Source: Sphaerolaimus hirsutus
Lineage: Eukaryota > Nematoda > Chromadorea > Monhysterida > Sphaerolaimidae
Length of the DNA: 64,000 nucleotides
Direction: 5' to 3'
Assembly: GCA_964036195.1 (NCBI GenBank)
Contig: OZ038456.1
Location: 15,686,001 to 15,750,000, forward strand
The notes beneath the pieces are model-generated. The model saw only the letters and a list, made by a program, of their open reading frames with translations, was not told the DNA's origin and searched no databases. Shown here in pieces: positions 45,395 to 56,884 of this stretch. Each line of letters begins with the position of its first letter. The stretch's first letter is position 1. Made by a program: the position numbers and the translations under genes.

Positions 45395-47650
45395 TCAGGT
45401 TTATGGTAATGTAGTGTGAAAATGGTATGAATATTTCAAAAAATCACTATCATCAATCCACAAATGCATCAATTCACAATTTTCAATTTTTTAGCCCCAA
45501 GGGTTAGACTTAAAAGGTTATGGTAATGTAGAGTAGAAATGGAGTGCACATCTCAAATTACTGCAATATAAAACCCACAAACGCATCATTTCACAAATTG
45601 AAAGTTTTTGTGCCCAGGGGTTCATTATCAGGGTTTTAGTAATGTGGTGTCAAAATGGAGTGCATATTTGAAATCGCTACAATCAGAAACCCACAAACAC
45701 ATCATTTTATGATTTGAAAATTTTTGGCCCTGGGGGTTCACTTTCAGGGTTATGGTAATGTAGTGTCAAAATGAAGTGCATATTTCAAATCAAGGCAATC
45801 AAAAAGCCACAAATGCATCATTTCACAATTTCTAATTTATTAGCCCCATGGGTTTAATTTAAGGCTTACAGTAATGTAGAGTTGAAATTGAGTCATTTCA
45901 AATCAGTGCAATAAGAAACCTGCGAAATGCATCATTTTACAATTAGAAATTTTTGGGTCTAGGGGTTCAATTTCAGAGTTTTAGTAATGTAGTGTCAAAA
46001 TGGAGTGCATATTTGAAATAGCTACAATCAGAAACCCACAAATGCATCATTTTATGATTTGAAAGTTTTTGGCTTAGGGGGTTCATTTTTATGGTTATGG
46101 TAATGTAGTGTCAAAATGAAGTGCATATTTCAAATGAGTGCAATCAGAAACCTGAAAATGAATGATTTCACAAATTGAAAGTTTTTGGCTCCAGAGGTTC
46201 ATTTTCAGGGTTATGGTTATGTAGTTTTCAGGGTTATGTAGTGTCAAAATGGATTGCATATTTCAAATCAGTGCAATTAGAAACCCACATCGAATCATTT
46301 CACAATTTCTAATTTTTTAAGCCCTGGGCATATTTGAAATAGCTACACTCTGAAACCCACAAATCCATCATTTTATGGTTTGAAAGTTTTTGGCCCAGGG
46401 GGTTCATTTTTAGGGTTATGGTAATGTAGTGTCAAAATGAAGTGCATATTTCAAATGAGTGCTATCAGAAACCCGAAAATGCATCATTTCTCAAATTGAA
46501 AGTATTTGGCCCCATGGGTTCATTTTTAGGGTTATGGTAATGTAGTGTCAAAATGGAGTGCATATATCAAATTGGTGCAATCATAGACCCAAATTTGAAA
46601 TCAGTGCAATCAGAAACCCAAAAATGAATGATTTCACAAAGTGAAAGTTTTTGGCTCCAGAGGTTCATTTTCAGGGTTATGGTTATGTAGTTTTCAGGGT
46701 TATGTAGTGTCAAAACGGAGTGCATATTTCAAATCAGTGCAATTAGAAACCCACATTGAATCATTTCACAATTTCTAATTTTTTAAGCCCTGGGCATATT
46801 TGAAATCACTACACTCAGAAACTCACAAATCCATCATTTTATGATTTGAAAGTTTTTGGCCCAGGGGGTTCATTTTAGGGTTATGGTAATGTAGTGTCAA
46901 AATGAAGTGCATATTTCAGATGAGTGCAATCAGAAACCCGAAAATGCATCATTTCTCAAATTGAAAGTATTTAACCCCATGGGTCCATTTTGAGGGTTAT
47001 GGTAATGTAGTGTCAAAATGGAGTGCATATATCAAATCAGTGCAATCACAAACCCAAATTTGAAATCAGTGCAATCACAAACCCAAAAATGCATCATTTC
47101 ACAAATTGAAATTTTTTGGCCCCAGTGGTTCATTTTCAGGGTTATGGTAATGTAGTGTCAAAATGAAGTGCATATTTCAAATGAGTGCAATTAGAAACCT
47201 GAAAATGCATCATTTCTCAAATTGAAAGTGTTTGGCCCCATGGGTTCATTTTTCGGGTTATGGTAATGTAGTGTCAATGGAGTGCATATATCAAATCAGT
47301 GCAATCAGAAACCTAAATTTGAAATCAGTGCAACCAGAAACCCAAAAATGCATCATTTCACAAATTGAAAGTTTTTGGCCCCAGTGGTTCATTTTCAGGG
47401 TTATGGTAATGTAGTGTCAAAATGGAGTGCATTATATATCAAATCAGTGCAATTAGAAACCCACAATGCATCATTTCACAATTTGAAAATGTTGGCCCCA
47501 TTTTGGGTTCAATTTCAGGGTTATCGTAATGTACTGTCAGAATGGAGTGCATATTTCAAATCATTGTAATCAGTAACCCACAAATGCATTATATCACAAT
47601 TTGTATTTTTTAGCCCCGGGGGCCTCACTTAAGGATTATGGTAATGTTAT
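45395..47650. repeat. Satellite array, about 116-bp unit
   Basis: About 19 units, each with GGGTTATGGTAATGTAGTGT, AATGGAGTGCATATTTCAAA, AGAAACCCACAAATGCATCA and TTGAAAGTTTTTGGCCC. Spacing of the first block is 115-117 bp. Some units are shortened or duplicated (around 46200 and 46680, a longer-range repeat of roughly 480 bp). Confidence 0.9.
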
Positions 47651-47654
47651 TGTT

Positions 47655-47835
47655 AACTCCCATAAACTCAGCCCCTAATTTGGCAAACACCCATCAACTC
47701 AACTCCCATAAACTCAGCCTCTAATTTTTAAACTTGTGTCAACAGCCCCTTATCTTTAAACTTCTGTCAACTCAACCCTAATTTATCAACACCCATCAAC
47801 TCAACCCTGAATTGTAAACTCAGCCCCTAAAAACT
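47655..47835. repeat. 30-bp minisatellite, second block
   Basis: AACTCCCATAAACTCAGCCC units as at 44991-45390, here more diverged. Confidence 0.8.
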
Positions 47836-48239
47836 CAAGTCAACCCCCTATACATGTGCAATTGCATTCTTGGGAAGCAACTTTGCCATCTACTAACCCT
47901 GTTTGTCAAGATTGTGGATCGTGTTTGTAAAGGGCATTTGTACTAATAAATAGTGACTGCATTGTGTGCAAAAACACACACGAATCGGGCACAATGAGGC
48001 CTGTGATTGTGCCTCCTATCTTTTGCATTGAAGCATGCTTAGCGTGCAGTTCTTTCGCAATTGTATAGGTGGAGATGGCTCAGAGTCAATTGAATTTTTG
48101 ACCAGTTGACGCTGAGTTGACGCTAATTTTGGCGTCAACTAGCGTGTGTGGGACCTTTGAACTAGGTATTTCGTCAAAATTTTCAAGCTTGTTTCTATCA
48201 ACTCATTTCATGAAATATGCCTTGTAAACACCATAACGT

Positions 48240-48375
48240 GCTATTTTTATTAAATTAGGGCACAACAGATTGATCAAATCTCTTAAGGGGGGATTATTCA
48301 AGAGGGGAATTAAAATTCCCCAAACGTCATACAGGGGGGATTATTCAAGGGGAGGGCTATTCAAGCAAATACGGT
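48240..48375. mobile_element. CTTAAGGGGGGATTATTCAAG element fragment
   Basis: ATAACGTGCTATTTTTATTA and GATCAAATCTCTTAAGGGGG are shared with 61970-62120. It ends CAAGCAAATACGGTA, a TACCGTATTTG-type TIR. Confidence 0.6.
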
Positions 48376-48574
48376 ATAACATGAAAATTCCATCTACTTC
48401 AACGCGAAGCTAAAACGCGTAGCTCATTCATAAATTTTGAAGACTGCCCAGAAACTTCTCAGCTGGACAAAGTGCATGTCTAACACGTTGGATATTTCTA
48501 AATGCATCTAGAAGATGCCATTTCATTCGATATTCAAACACTGATGTCACTGTATAAACATGATCATTTGACAA

Positions 48575-49205
48575 ACCGTATTTCCTCGAATTACCTCCCG
48601 GGGGGTTATTTTTGGAGTGGAAATTTTGAGGGGTGTATTTCGTGGTGGGGTTTACTATTGGCTTGAGGGGAAAGTTTCTTCCGCTTCTAGGTGTCTCATC
48701 TTGGATAGTCCTCGATTGTGAGGGTTCCGTCGGGTATACATAAGCTGGAATTACAGCTCGACAAAAAATTCAAGAATATAAGTTAATTGCAAAATTGATT
48801 ACATAATCTGCATGGATTATACATGCCTCTAAATTTATGTTTCCAAGTGATTTTATATTGAAATTTTATTGAAAAATCGAAAACTCTAAAAATGGTGGAC
48901 CATGCACGTTGAGTTTTTGATATTTTAAAGAGATAGATTACTACTATATACACTAGTAAGTAATCAATTTCATGGTTAAATTTTATGATCGAACAAATTC
49001 CAGCTTATACCCCCCGGCTGAAACTCCACTGCTCGTCCAGGACGATCCAACACGAGATGATCTTGAAACGGAAAGAACTTTCCCTACAACCGAATATTTT
49101 GCAGCTTTTGTCATTTACATTATACTATACACTATATTTGGGGGTATTTCGGGGGGGGGGTATTTCGGGCGGGGGGCTATTTCGAGAGGGGGGGTATTTC
49201 GATGA
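48575..49205. mobile_element. TACCGTATTTCCTCG-type fragments
   Basis: A left end at about 48576 (ACCGTATTTCCTCGAATTAC) and a G-run cluster at 49139-49205 (GGGGTATTTCGGGG). The sequence between is unassigned. Confidence 0.45.
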
Positions 49206-49494
49206 AAAACTACGTAGAAACTCCTCGATTCGATACTCATTTTATTTCCCAGCAAAGAGTGCATACGTTTTCTCTCAAGTGCCTCCAACAAGTTTCGACG
49301 GGAACACTCATTTATTTTGAGTGTAATTGAAACTGAGCTCAATAGGAACCAAGCTTATCTTTATGGCTATCTACGCACTTCAGAGTGAAGGGCCCGTGTA
49401 TTTATGTCGCGAAAGGATTCGAATTTTCTAGACGATCGCCGCAAAGTTGGTTCATCTACCTGAAATCTAAATATACGTGCAATGTGCATGCAGC

Positions 49495-49966
49495 TACCGT
49501 ATTTCTTCCCATAGAACGGCATACCTCCAATAGAACGACACCTCCAATAGAACGGCATACCTCCAATAGAACGACACCTCCAATAGAACGGCAGGTTTTG
49601 GCACATTTTTGCGTTCACGGAAACAATAGAACGGCAGCCTCCAATAGAACGGTACCTCCAATATAACGGCAGGTAGAAATCAACTTGGGAGTGTGCCAAA
49701 AGACGGAAATAAATCAAAAATGAGTGGTGAGAACGTTCAAAGCATTCAAATAAAAATAGGTGTTAAATCTTAAATTGATGCTTTGATATAAAAATATTGC
49801 TCAAGCTTCATTGAAAAATAAGGCTACATTGAAATGAGAATCAGTGAAAAAATAAGTGAAAAAATAGAACGGCAGCTCCAATAGAACGGTACCTCTAATA
49901 GAACGACAGGTAAAAAAGTTGACGAAAGAAATAGAACGGCGCTCCTCTATTATAAGAAATACGGTA
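49495..49966. mobile_element. TACCGTATTTCTTC / TAGAACGGC element
   Basis: The ends are TACCGTATTTCTTCCCATAG and TATAAGAAATACGGTA. At least ten CCAATAGAACGGCA units lie in the two arms. Confidence 0.8.
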
Positions 49967-50021
49967 AATGGTTCTAAGTGTGACCGCACTTGAATCGTGG
50001 CTGCTTAAAACTAGCCACGAT

Positions 50022-50957
50022 TAGTGATGTAAAGGCACCGGGGCACCGGTGCCCCGGTGCTGGGCACCGAAGGGCACCAGCACCGGTGCTGGTGCGGTGC
50101 CATTGCAATCTTCAGGGGTGCCATGCCGGTGCCGGTGCCATTTTTTTCAGAATAGCACCGGTGCCGGTGCGGTGCGGTGCCATTTTTTTTCCGGTGCCAA
50201 AGGTGCTAGCACCGGGCCAAAGTAAAAGGCACCGGGAAAGGCACCGGCCAAGGCTTCATGTGCTGTGCAATTTTGTCCATAGTATGTGCTTATTCATATT
50301 TCAAAAAACAGCGATATATATTCCAACCGTTTTTGCCTTTTTTTGTAAACCTCCCATGAAATAAATATACCTACTGTGAAATCCATTATACCCGATACGT
50401 GATCTGATGAACGAATCTAAAATTTTGTTGAATTTTAAATCATTTTTATATTTTATATTTATCTTACTTGTTTGTTCAAAATTTGTTGTCAGTTTATGAC
50501 AGAGATAGTTCCATTCTCTGTACAGCAACGATTCCGATCAGTAGACAATAGTGGCTATGGACATTGCAGTGAATTAAATATTTTATCTTTCATTTGTAAT
50601 CATTGTAATTGCTTCATAAAAGTGATTGCCACATCATTCTGATCATTTTAAGTGCTCAACCATCAAAATCGGTTGAAAATTCATGGAAATATGCGCTTCC
50701 AAAAGTGAGACCACTGAGAAACTGCCCGATATTCACTTCAGAAATTCCAGCCCGGTGCGGTGCCTTTCGGTGCTAGCACCGGCAACCCGCCGGTGCCCTT
50801 CGGTGCCGGTGCCATTTTTTCCAAAAGGCACCGGTGCCGGTGCGGTGCGGTGCCATTTTCTGGCCGGTGCCCCAGGGTGCCAGGTGCCCTTTTCATGTGT
50901 TGGCAAAGGTGCCGGTGCGGTGCGGTGCCATTTTTCCCGGTGCCTTTAACATCACTA
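50022..50957. mobile_element. hAT MITE, TAGTGATG / GGTGCC family, 936 bp, copy 2
   Basis: Same TIRs and same length as 33783-34718, with only scattered differences. The duplication is GCCACGAT at 50014-50021 and 50958-50965. Confidence 0.95.
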
Positions 50958-51167
50958 GCCACGATGCCAGCGATTGACGTAAAAATTTCAAGATTTTTGC
51001 CTCCGTGTTTCTGTAAAATGAATTTTTCAACTATCTTAAGGAATTTGTTCCTCGCCAAAGAATTCGAATATTTTTCTGTCGTGTATTTATAATATAATGC
51101 CTTGTAACCACATGCCCTTGAAATTGAAAGAAAAAGTGTTCTCGGCTGATAAATGTCAAGCTGCAAC

Positions 51168-51732
51168 TAGGGTGTCAACAAAAACTTTTTGGCGGAAAAC
51201 GGAAATGGAAACGGAAAAATTTTTGCACATGCTGGAAAACGGAAACGGAAACGGAAAAAACTTTGCACTTGCCGGAAAACGGAAAACGGAAAAATGGAAG
51301 GCCGGAAAACGGAAACGGAAACGGAAAAATTTGCTGAAATTATGCCGGAAACGGATAAAATTTGCTGAAATTTTGCAGGAAACGGAAAAAAATTTGCAGA
51401 AATTTATCCTGAATTAAACAAATTTGCAGAAATCTCACTAGAAATCGGAAAAATTCACTTCATTGAGAACCTGCATGCATTTTTACCAGTTTGGCTGAAA
51501 CAGAAAACAGAAAATTGAGCTGGAAAGTGGAAAAAAGTTGGAAAAACAGACAATTGAACCAGAAAACAGAAAAAGGCGGAAAAACTGAAAACATTTGCCG
51601 GAAAACGGAAAATGAGCTGGAAAAATGGAAACGGAAACGGAAAAAAAATTTAGCAGCCGGAAAACGGAAACGGAAACGGAAAAAAATTTGCCTGCGGAAA
51701 GCGGAAACGGAAAACGGAAAGTTGACACCCTA
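51168..51732. mobile_element. hAT MITE, TAGGGTGTC / AAAACGG family
   Basis: TIRs are TAGGGTGTCAACAAAAAC and TTGACACCCTA. The duplication is GCTGCAAC at 51160-51167 and 51733-51740. It has the same GGAAAACGGAAACGG arrays as 837-2120 but no central cargo. Confidence 0.93.
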
Positions 51733-51973
51733 GCTGCAACCAATTATTAGAAAAGATCTCACAAAAGCGTGTTCGACGGCAACTTTTTTACTATGGTCCA
51801 GGATTGACTTGAAAGTTGAGTGAAAACGTGAAGGCTTGAATAGCTCCACGCTCCACTATAGTCATTTGCTTGTTTGAATAGAATCCCCTGCTTGAAATGA
51901 TCTGTCGCCAACTGGCAAACCGTATGGAAAAACAATAGGCGTGCATGCAGGTAAAAAATATCATGTACCTGTC

Positions 51974-52874
51974 TAACGATGGCAAACCCTCCGAAAAAAA
52001 ATATTTAAATTTTTAAGTGTTTTTTTCCTAAATGAATTTTCGAATTTTCGAATTTTTCCTCAAATTAATTTTCAAATTTCGAATTTTCGAATTTTCAAAT
52101 TTCGAATTTCGAATTTTCGAATCTTTTTAGGCAGTTTTCGAATTTTTTTGGGTAATTTTCAAAGTTTTTGGGGAAAATATTGAATTAAGTGCTTTTAGCT
52201 GTTAAGTAGGTACCGTAAATCCTCGGATAAGTCCCCAGGGGTGTTATTTTTTCTTCAGAAATTTTTGAGGGGGGAGTGAATCGAGGGGGGAGTTATTTGA
52301 GGGGGGTATTTTTCCTCACGCTCGAAAGGGGGGAGTTATTCAAGGGGGGTGAGTTTTTCGAGGGGTACTTATTTGAGGATTTCTGGTATTTATGTTCAAA
52401 TAGTTATGGGTGCTCAATTGGGGTGGGGTAGCTGTTATGGGTCGATTTGACCCTGTATTTACGTGATTTATATATATATATATGTATATATATTTACTGT
52501 AAATCCTCCAATGAGTCCCCCTCGAATAAGTCTAGTGGACCCACCCCCTAAAATGCCATCCCCGACTCCAGCTATGGGTCTGCGGTGGATGCCATTTCAA
52601 CGTTTTTTGACGTTATTTTTTGTTTCGATAAATCTTTCAGACTCACCGCATATCAATTGTCTATCGATTTAGCTGATTGAACTTAAGAATGTATTATATT
52701 TCACTGAATTCCCTGAAAAATTCGAAAAGTATTTTCGAATTTTCGAATTTTTTTGAAAAAAAATCGATTTTTAAGTGTTTTTTTTCAGTAGTGAAATAAA
52801 AATTCGAAAATTCCGAAAAAATTCGAAAATTCGAAAATATTTTCGAATTTTCGAATCTTTTTTTGCCATCGTTA
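51974..52874. mobile_element. hAT MITE, TAACGATGG / TCGAATTTTCGAA family
   Basis: TIRs are TAACGATGGCAAAC and TTTGCCATCGTTA. The duplication is TACCTGTC at 51966-51973 and 52875-52882. It contains a nested TACCGTAAATCCTCGGATAA element (about 52211-52391). Confidence 0.93.
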
Positions 52875-52989
52875 TACCTGTCATGTATTATTTCCTCAAC
52901 CGTGTTATATAATCACTCAGAATAGGCTGTAATATAATACATTATTGGTTTGACTCAGCACACATACTACACATATAGCGTACCTAATA

Positions 52990-53407
52990 TACCGTATTAC
53001 CTCGAAATACCCCCATGGGGGTTTATTATTTCGCCAGCAAAATTTGAGGGGGGTTAATTCGAGGGGGGGGGTTATTATTTCGTCAGAAATTTTCGTAAGG
53101 ATCGTAGTACATAGTAGGCATTTGCATGCCCAAAACAGGTAATTAATGTGTCCAAACAGGATATATTTGGACATAAACACGTAGATAGCTACACAAACTA
53201 GTCTATGTGAAGCTGCAATGCAAATTAACAATAATATACATCATGTACATTGCATACATGACGTATTTATTATGTACATGACGTACATCATTCCGAAGGG
53301 GGGGGTATTTCGAGGGGGGGGGGTATTATTTGCCCAGCCCATTTTAAAGGGGGGTTTATTCGAGAGGGGGGGTTAATGCAAGGGGGGTAATTCGAGGTAA
53401 TACGGTA
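52990..53407. mobile_element. TACCGTATTACCTCGAAATA element
   Basis: The ends are TACCGTATTACCTCGAAATA and ATTCGAGGTAATACGGTA, TA-bordered. It carries the CATGTACATTGCATACATG palindrome. Confidence 0.85.
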
Positions 53408-53498
53408 GATACACGGAAGTCACTGAAAAAAAACACAATAAAAACAAACACATTAATTATCAAGTGTTTACTGTAGCTGCAGAGTGCCTGCTTCTTGT

Positions 53499-54000
53499 CA
53501 GAGTTGTTAAAAGCACTGATTTTTTTTGAAAGTAAATGTGAACGTAAAGGATTTATTTTTTACTCACTGCTGAGTATAGAAAACATAAGGTAAATTTTTT
53601 AACTTTTACTCATGAATAAACGTGAGTAAATTAGTTTTGTTCCCGGAAAACATAAAAGTGTTTTTTTTGGATAAATTTTGCCCCAATTTTCGCTCAAAAC
53701 CACAAATTCCCAAACCTTGTCACCCTCTAATTCACTAGTTAATGTGTTTTGCCACTCTTTAAAGCTATTTTGGATTTTTTTCCTTATTTTTAGCTTTTTT
53801 CTCCATTTTTCCCCTTTATGCCTTGAAAAAGCCAATATAAAAGCCGTTTTATCTAAATACGTTTTCTGTACTAGCGTACTTTCAAAAAGTACGCGAGTAC
53901 GTGAGTATTGGTATGTTTCAGGAGGAAACGTGAACGTATTTACGCAGTACTCGAGTATCCGTATTTATCAAGTAGACGTAAATACGTTTTAACAACTATG
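53499..54000. mobile_element. hAT MITE, CAGAGTTG / ACTCGAGTA family, 502 bp
   Basis: The ends are CAGAGTTGTTAAAAGCACTG and ACGTTTTAACAACTATG. The duplications CTTCTTGT and CTTTTTGT differ at one base. It has the same length as 17343-17844. Confidence 0.8.
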
Positions 54001-54016
54001 CTTTTTGTTACATTGC

Positions 54017-54844
54017 TAACGATGGCAAACCTCCCAGAAAAAAGTATTTAAATTTTTAAGTGTTTTTTCTAAATTGAGTTTTCGAATTTTCGAATTTTTT
54101 CCCAAATTAATTTTCAAATTTCGAATTTAATTTTCGAATTTTCAAATTTCGAATCTTTTTTGGCAATTTTCGAATTTTTGTAAGAAAAATATGGAATTTG
54201 AAGCTTAAAACACAGTATTTGAACTGTTTTCATGTTTGGAGCCCCTTTTTAACGTTAATTTCATTGTAAGTGAACATGACATGACAATTTCACTTCACTT
54301 TAACATGACAAATGGTAGAAACACTTATGTGGATCAGTTTGCACCATTTTCGCTGGGGCTGAATGCTTTCCAAAAAAACGTTTGTGTGACTGCCCCTCGG
54401 AACTCCCGCGGATACCCTCGGAAGACTGGCGAGAGATTTTTTTGATGCACCGGCGTCTGTATCCCGGAAGTAGAGCGCCGCAGTTCTAATTGTTTGGTTG
54501 GCTCCGTGCATTCCTAAACGGATGTGATGGGGTCCGCCGCTGTAGCCGCGGATGCCATTTCATTGGTTTTTTTTTCATTACATAGACTTTTTCAGACCCA
54601 CCGCATATCAATTGTTGCTTTATTTAGCACGCTGAACTCAAGACTGCGTTTTGTTGCCTTGAATTCCCTGAAAAATTCGAAAACTATTTTCGAATTTTTT
54701 AATTTTTGAATTTTCGAATTTTTCAAAAAATAAATCGATTTTTAAGTGTTTTTTTCAGGGGTGAAATAAAAATTCGAAAATTATAAAAAAATTCGAAAAT
54801 TCGAAAATATTTTCGAATTTTCGAATCTTTTTTTGCCATCGTTA
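54017..54844. mobile_element. hAT MITE, TAACGATGG / TCGAATTTTCGAA family
   Basis: TIRs as at 51974. The duplication is TACATTGC at 54009-54016 and 54845-54852. It sits immediately downstream of the previous hAT copy. Confidence 0.93.
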
Positions 54845-55640
54845 TACATTGCACATTATTTTCATTAGATTTTTTGGACTGGAACAAGAATAAGATTACC
54901 TGGGGCTAAATCATGTTGTCACGTCAATAAATTTTTAGGCCTTGTTCATAAATCAGTAATTGCCTGCGACACCCCAGGATTATGTTTCAGATACTTTTTC
55001 ATGCAAAATAGAAGATAGGTATAAAAATAGGTAGGTAGTAAAATGTCAATTGTTTTCAGAAGGTTAAGGGCATTTGCAGAAATAATACAAGGATGTTACC
55101 TAAATAGGTATGTATTGTATGTAAATATATTCAGTTAGCAAATGTAATACCATAAGTAATGCATTTACAAATGATTCAACAGTGATAAATATTAACATAA
55201 ATACAGCTGATTGGATATGTATAATACTGAGTAAATTTCAATGATTCAATCGATTGCAATTTGAATTTGTATCGTATATGTTGGCTATGTATTTACTCAC
55301 CTTCAGAATTCAGTGTCCTGTTCTCGATTTTCGTGAACTACCTATATCGCTATGTATGTGAAACTACTAAACATTCACTAACATTGAATATTTGCCGGTC
55401 TTGGCACTAATTGGCGACTAACAGATAATTGCTGGCAACCATTGGAACATTGCCAAAATGCACCGGCGTAATCTCATCCGGTGAAGTGTGAAAGCAATGG
55501 CGGCATCTGTACTTTTGTGAGATGCCCCCCCATTTCCCAGTGTAATTCACCTTCACTGGTGTTGAGGTTGCACTGTATTTTGGCAGCCTATGTCCGTGAA
55601 GCAGTTTTTGTGATGATTTTTTGGATTAGTTTTCCTATTC

Positions 55641-55798
55641 TGTATAGCCTTTTTCTTCTAATAGGATGGCATACCTCCAATAGAACGGCACCTCCAATAG
55701 AACGGCACCTCCAATAGAACGGCACCTCCAACAGAATGGCAGGTAAAAAAGTTAATGAAAAACTAGAAAGGCGCTCTTCTATTAGAAGAAATGCAGTA
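55641..55798. mobile_element. TAGAACGGC / CTTCTAATAG element, small
   Basis: The left end TTTTTCTTCTAATAGGATGG pairs with ATTAGAAGAAATGCAGTA. CCTCCAATAGAACGGCA units lie between. Confidence 0.65.
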
Positions 55799-55855
55799 TA
55801 TCTGTATGTTCGTTGGATTTCACCAGCTTCTGTGAAACGTACCTGTGTAATTATG

Positions 55856-55925
55856 CACCGGGTTCAGTCCCGCACCATGTAAAGTGTAAAATGCCAAATC
55901 TCATGTAAAATGCCGCCAGGTGCAT
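55856..55925. mobile_element. Truncated TGTCATGTAAAA-family copy
   Basis: A left ITR (GGGTTCAGTCCCGCACCATG) and TGTAAAATGCC words are present. No right half was found. Confidence 0.4.
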
Positions 55926-56297
55926 TTAAAAATGCTAAAAATATATTGGGCAGTATACATTCTACAATAGATTACACAGGTCCGAGACTGGTCCCCCAAA
56001 AATTCGCGTTTATGTGTCAGTTTTCTGCAATTTGTCCCGCGTTTCTCATGTTAGCTTTTTTGACACGAAAATCGGTGTCTATTCCGACAGGAACAGGTTG
56101 ACAGGTGACAAAAATTGCCTTGTTATATTTACGGTAAGTAAAAATAAAAACAAGTGACAACTATTTGAAGTGACTTTTGAATCCACATCTGATTGTCAAA
56201 ATTTTACTTCTACCTAGTTGTAATCGAGTTGTCGCTTGACTTCCTGCTTATCAATGTAAATACATATTTCCGTAAATACATATATACGTAAATACAT

Positions 56298-56734
56298 ACT
56301 GCTCATTTCCTCGAAATACCCCCCGGGGGGTGATTGTTTCAGAGTGAGAATATTTAGGGGGGGGGTTAAACGAGGTGGAGCATAACCTTTTCGCCAGAAA
56401 TTTTTTGAAATCCCGGTACAAATTTGTCGTTTGTAACGTACGCAGACGTCGAAAAATACACCAATAAACACCATGTAATAGAGTCTATACACTTACATAA
56501 GTATGTAGATGGTATAAAAAGGTTCTAACGTAACACAGTGGTTCTTTTTAACGTCTGTTCTGCATTGCCCGGATCACAAACCGCAGCTTTAGTAATGTAT
56601 GTTCCCTTTACATACAATTAGGGGGGGGGGTATTTCGAGGGGGTGGGTAATTATTTCATAGTGTCCATTTTGAGGGGGGGGGGAAACTTCGAGACGGGGG
56701 TATTTCGAGGGGGGTATTTCAAGGAAATACAGTA
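56298..56734. mobile_element. TACCGTATTTCCTCGAAATA element, diverged TIRs
   Basis: The left end is TACTGCTCATTTCCTCGAAA and the right end TTTCAAGGAAATACAGTA. It includes the GCCCGGATCACAAACCGCAG block. Confidence 0.7.
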
Positions 56735-56884
56735 ATAATCACTGCAGTTCACTTGTCCACATGCGTAATTGGCAACTAATGTTTTTCTAAACTAAACTGG
56801 TGGCACATTTAAATGAGAAATTGGTTAACCCATTTTTCAAAATAATCATGCAGATAAACGTGTAGCCCAATTTGGCTGCTATTT

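Larger units (their letters stand above)
43789..48152. mobile_element. 4.4-kb composite element or tandem-repeat island with inverted ends
   Basis: The left end is GCTCCACACGGTGGTTGACG and the right end GCGTCAACTAGCGTGTGTGG, imperfect inverted repeats. A second GAGTCAACTCAGAGTCAACT / AGTTGACGCTGAGTTGACGC pair lies inside. Between them are a foldback, three tandem-repeat types and no gene. The boundaries are my inference. Confidence 0.45.

Noticed and set aside
45395..47650. Regularly spaced repeats as a CRISPR-like array
   Set aside because: Units of 116 bp are contiguous and diverged with no unique spacers, and the genome is eukaryotic. It is a satellite.
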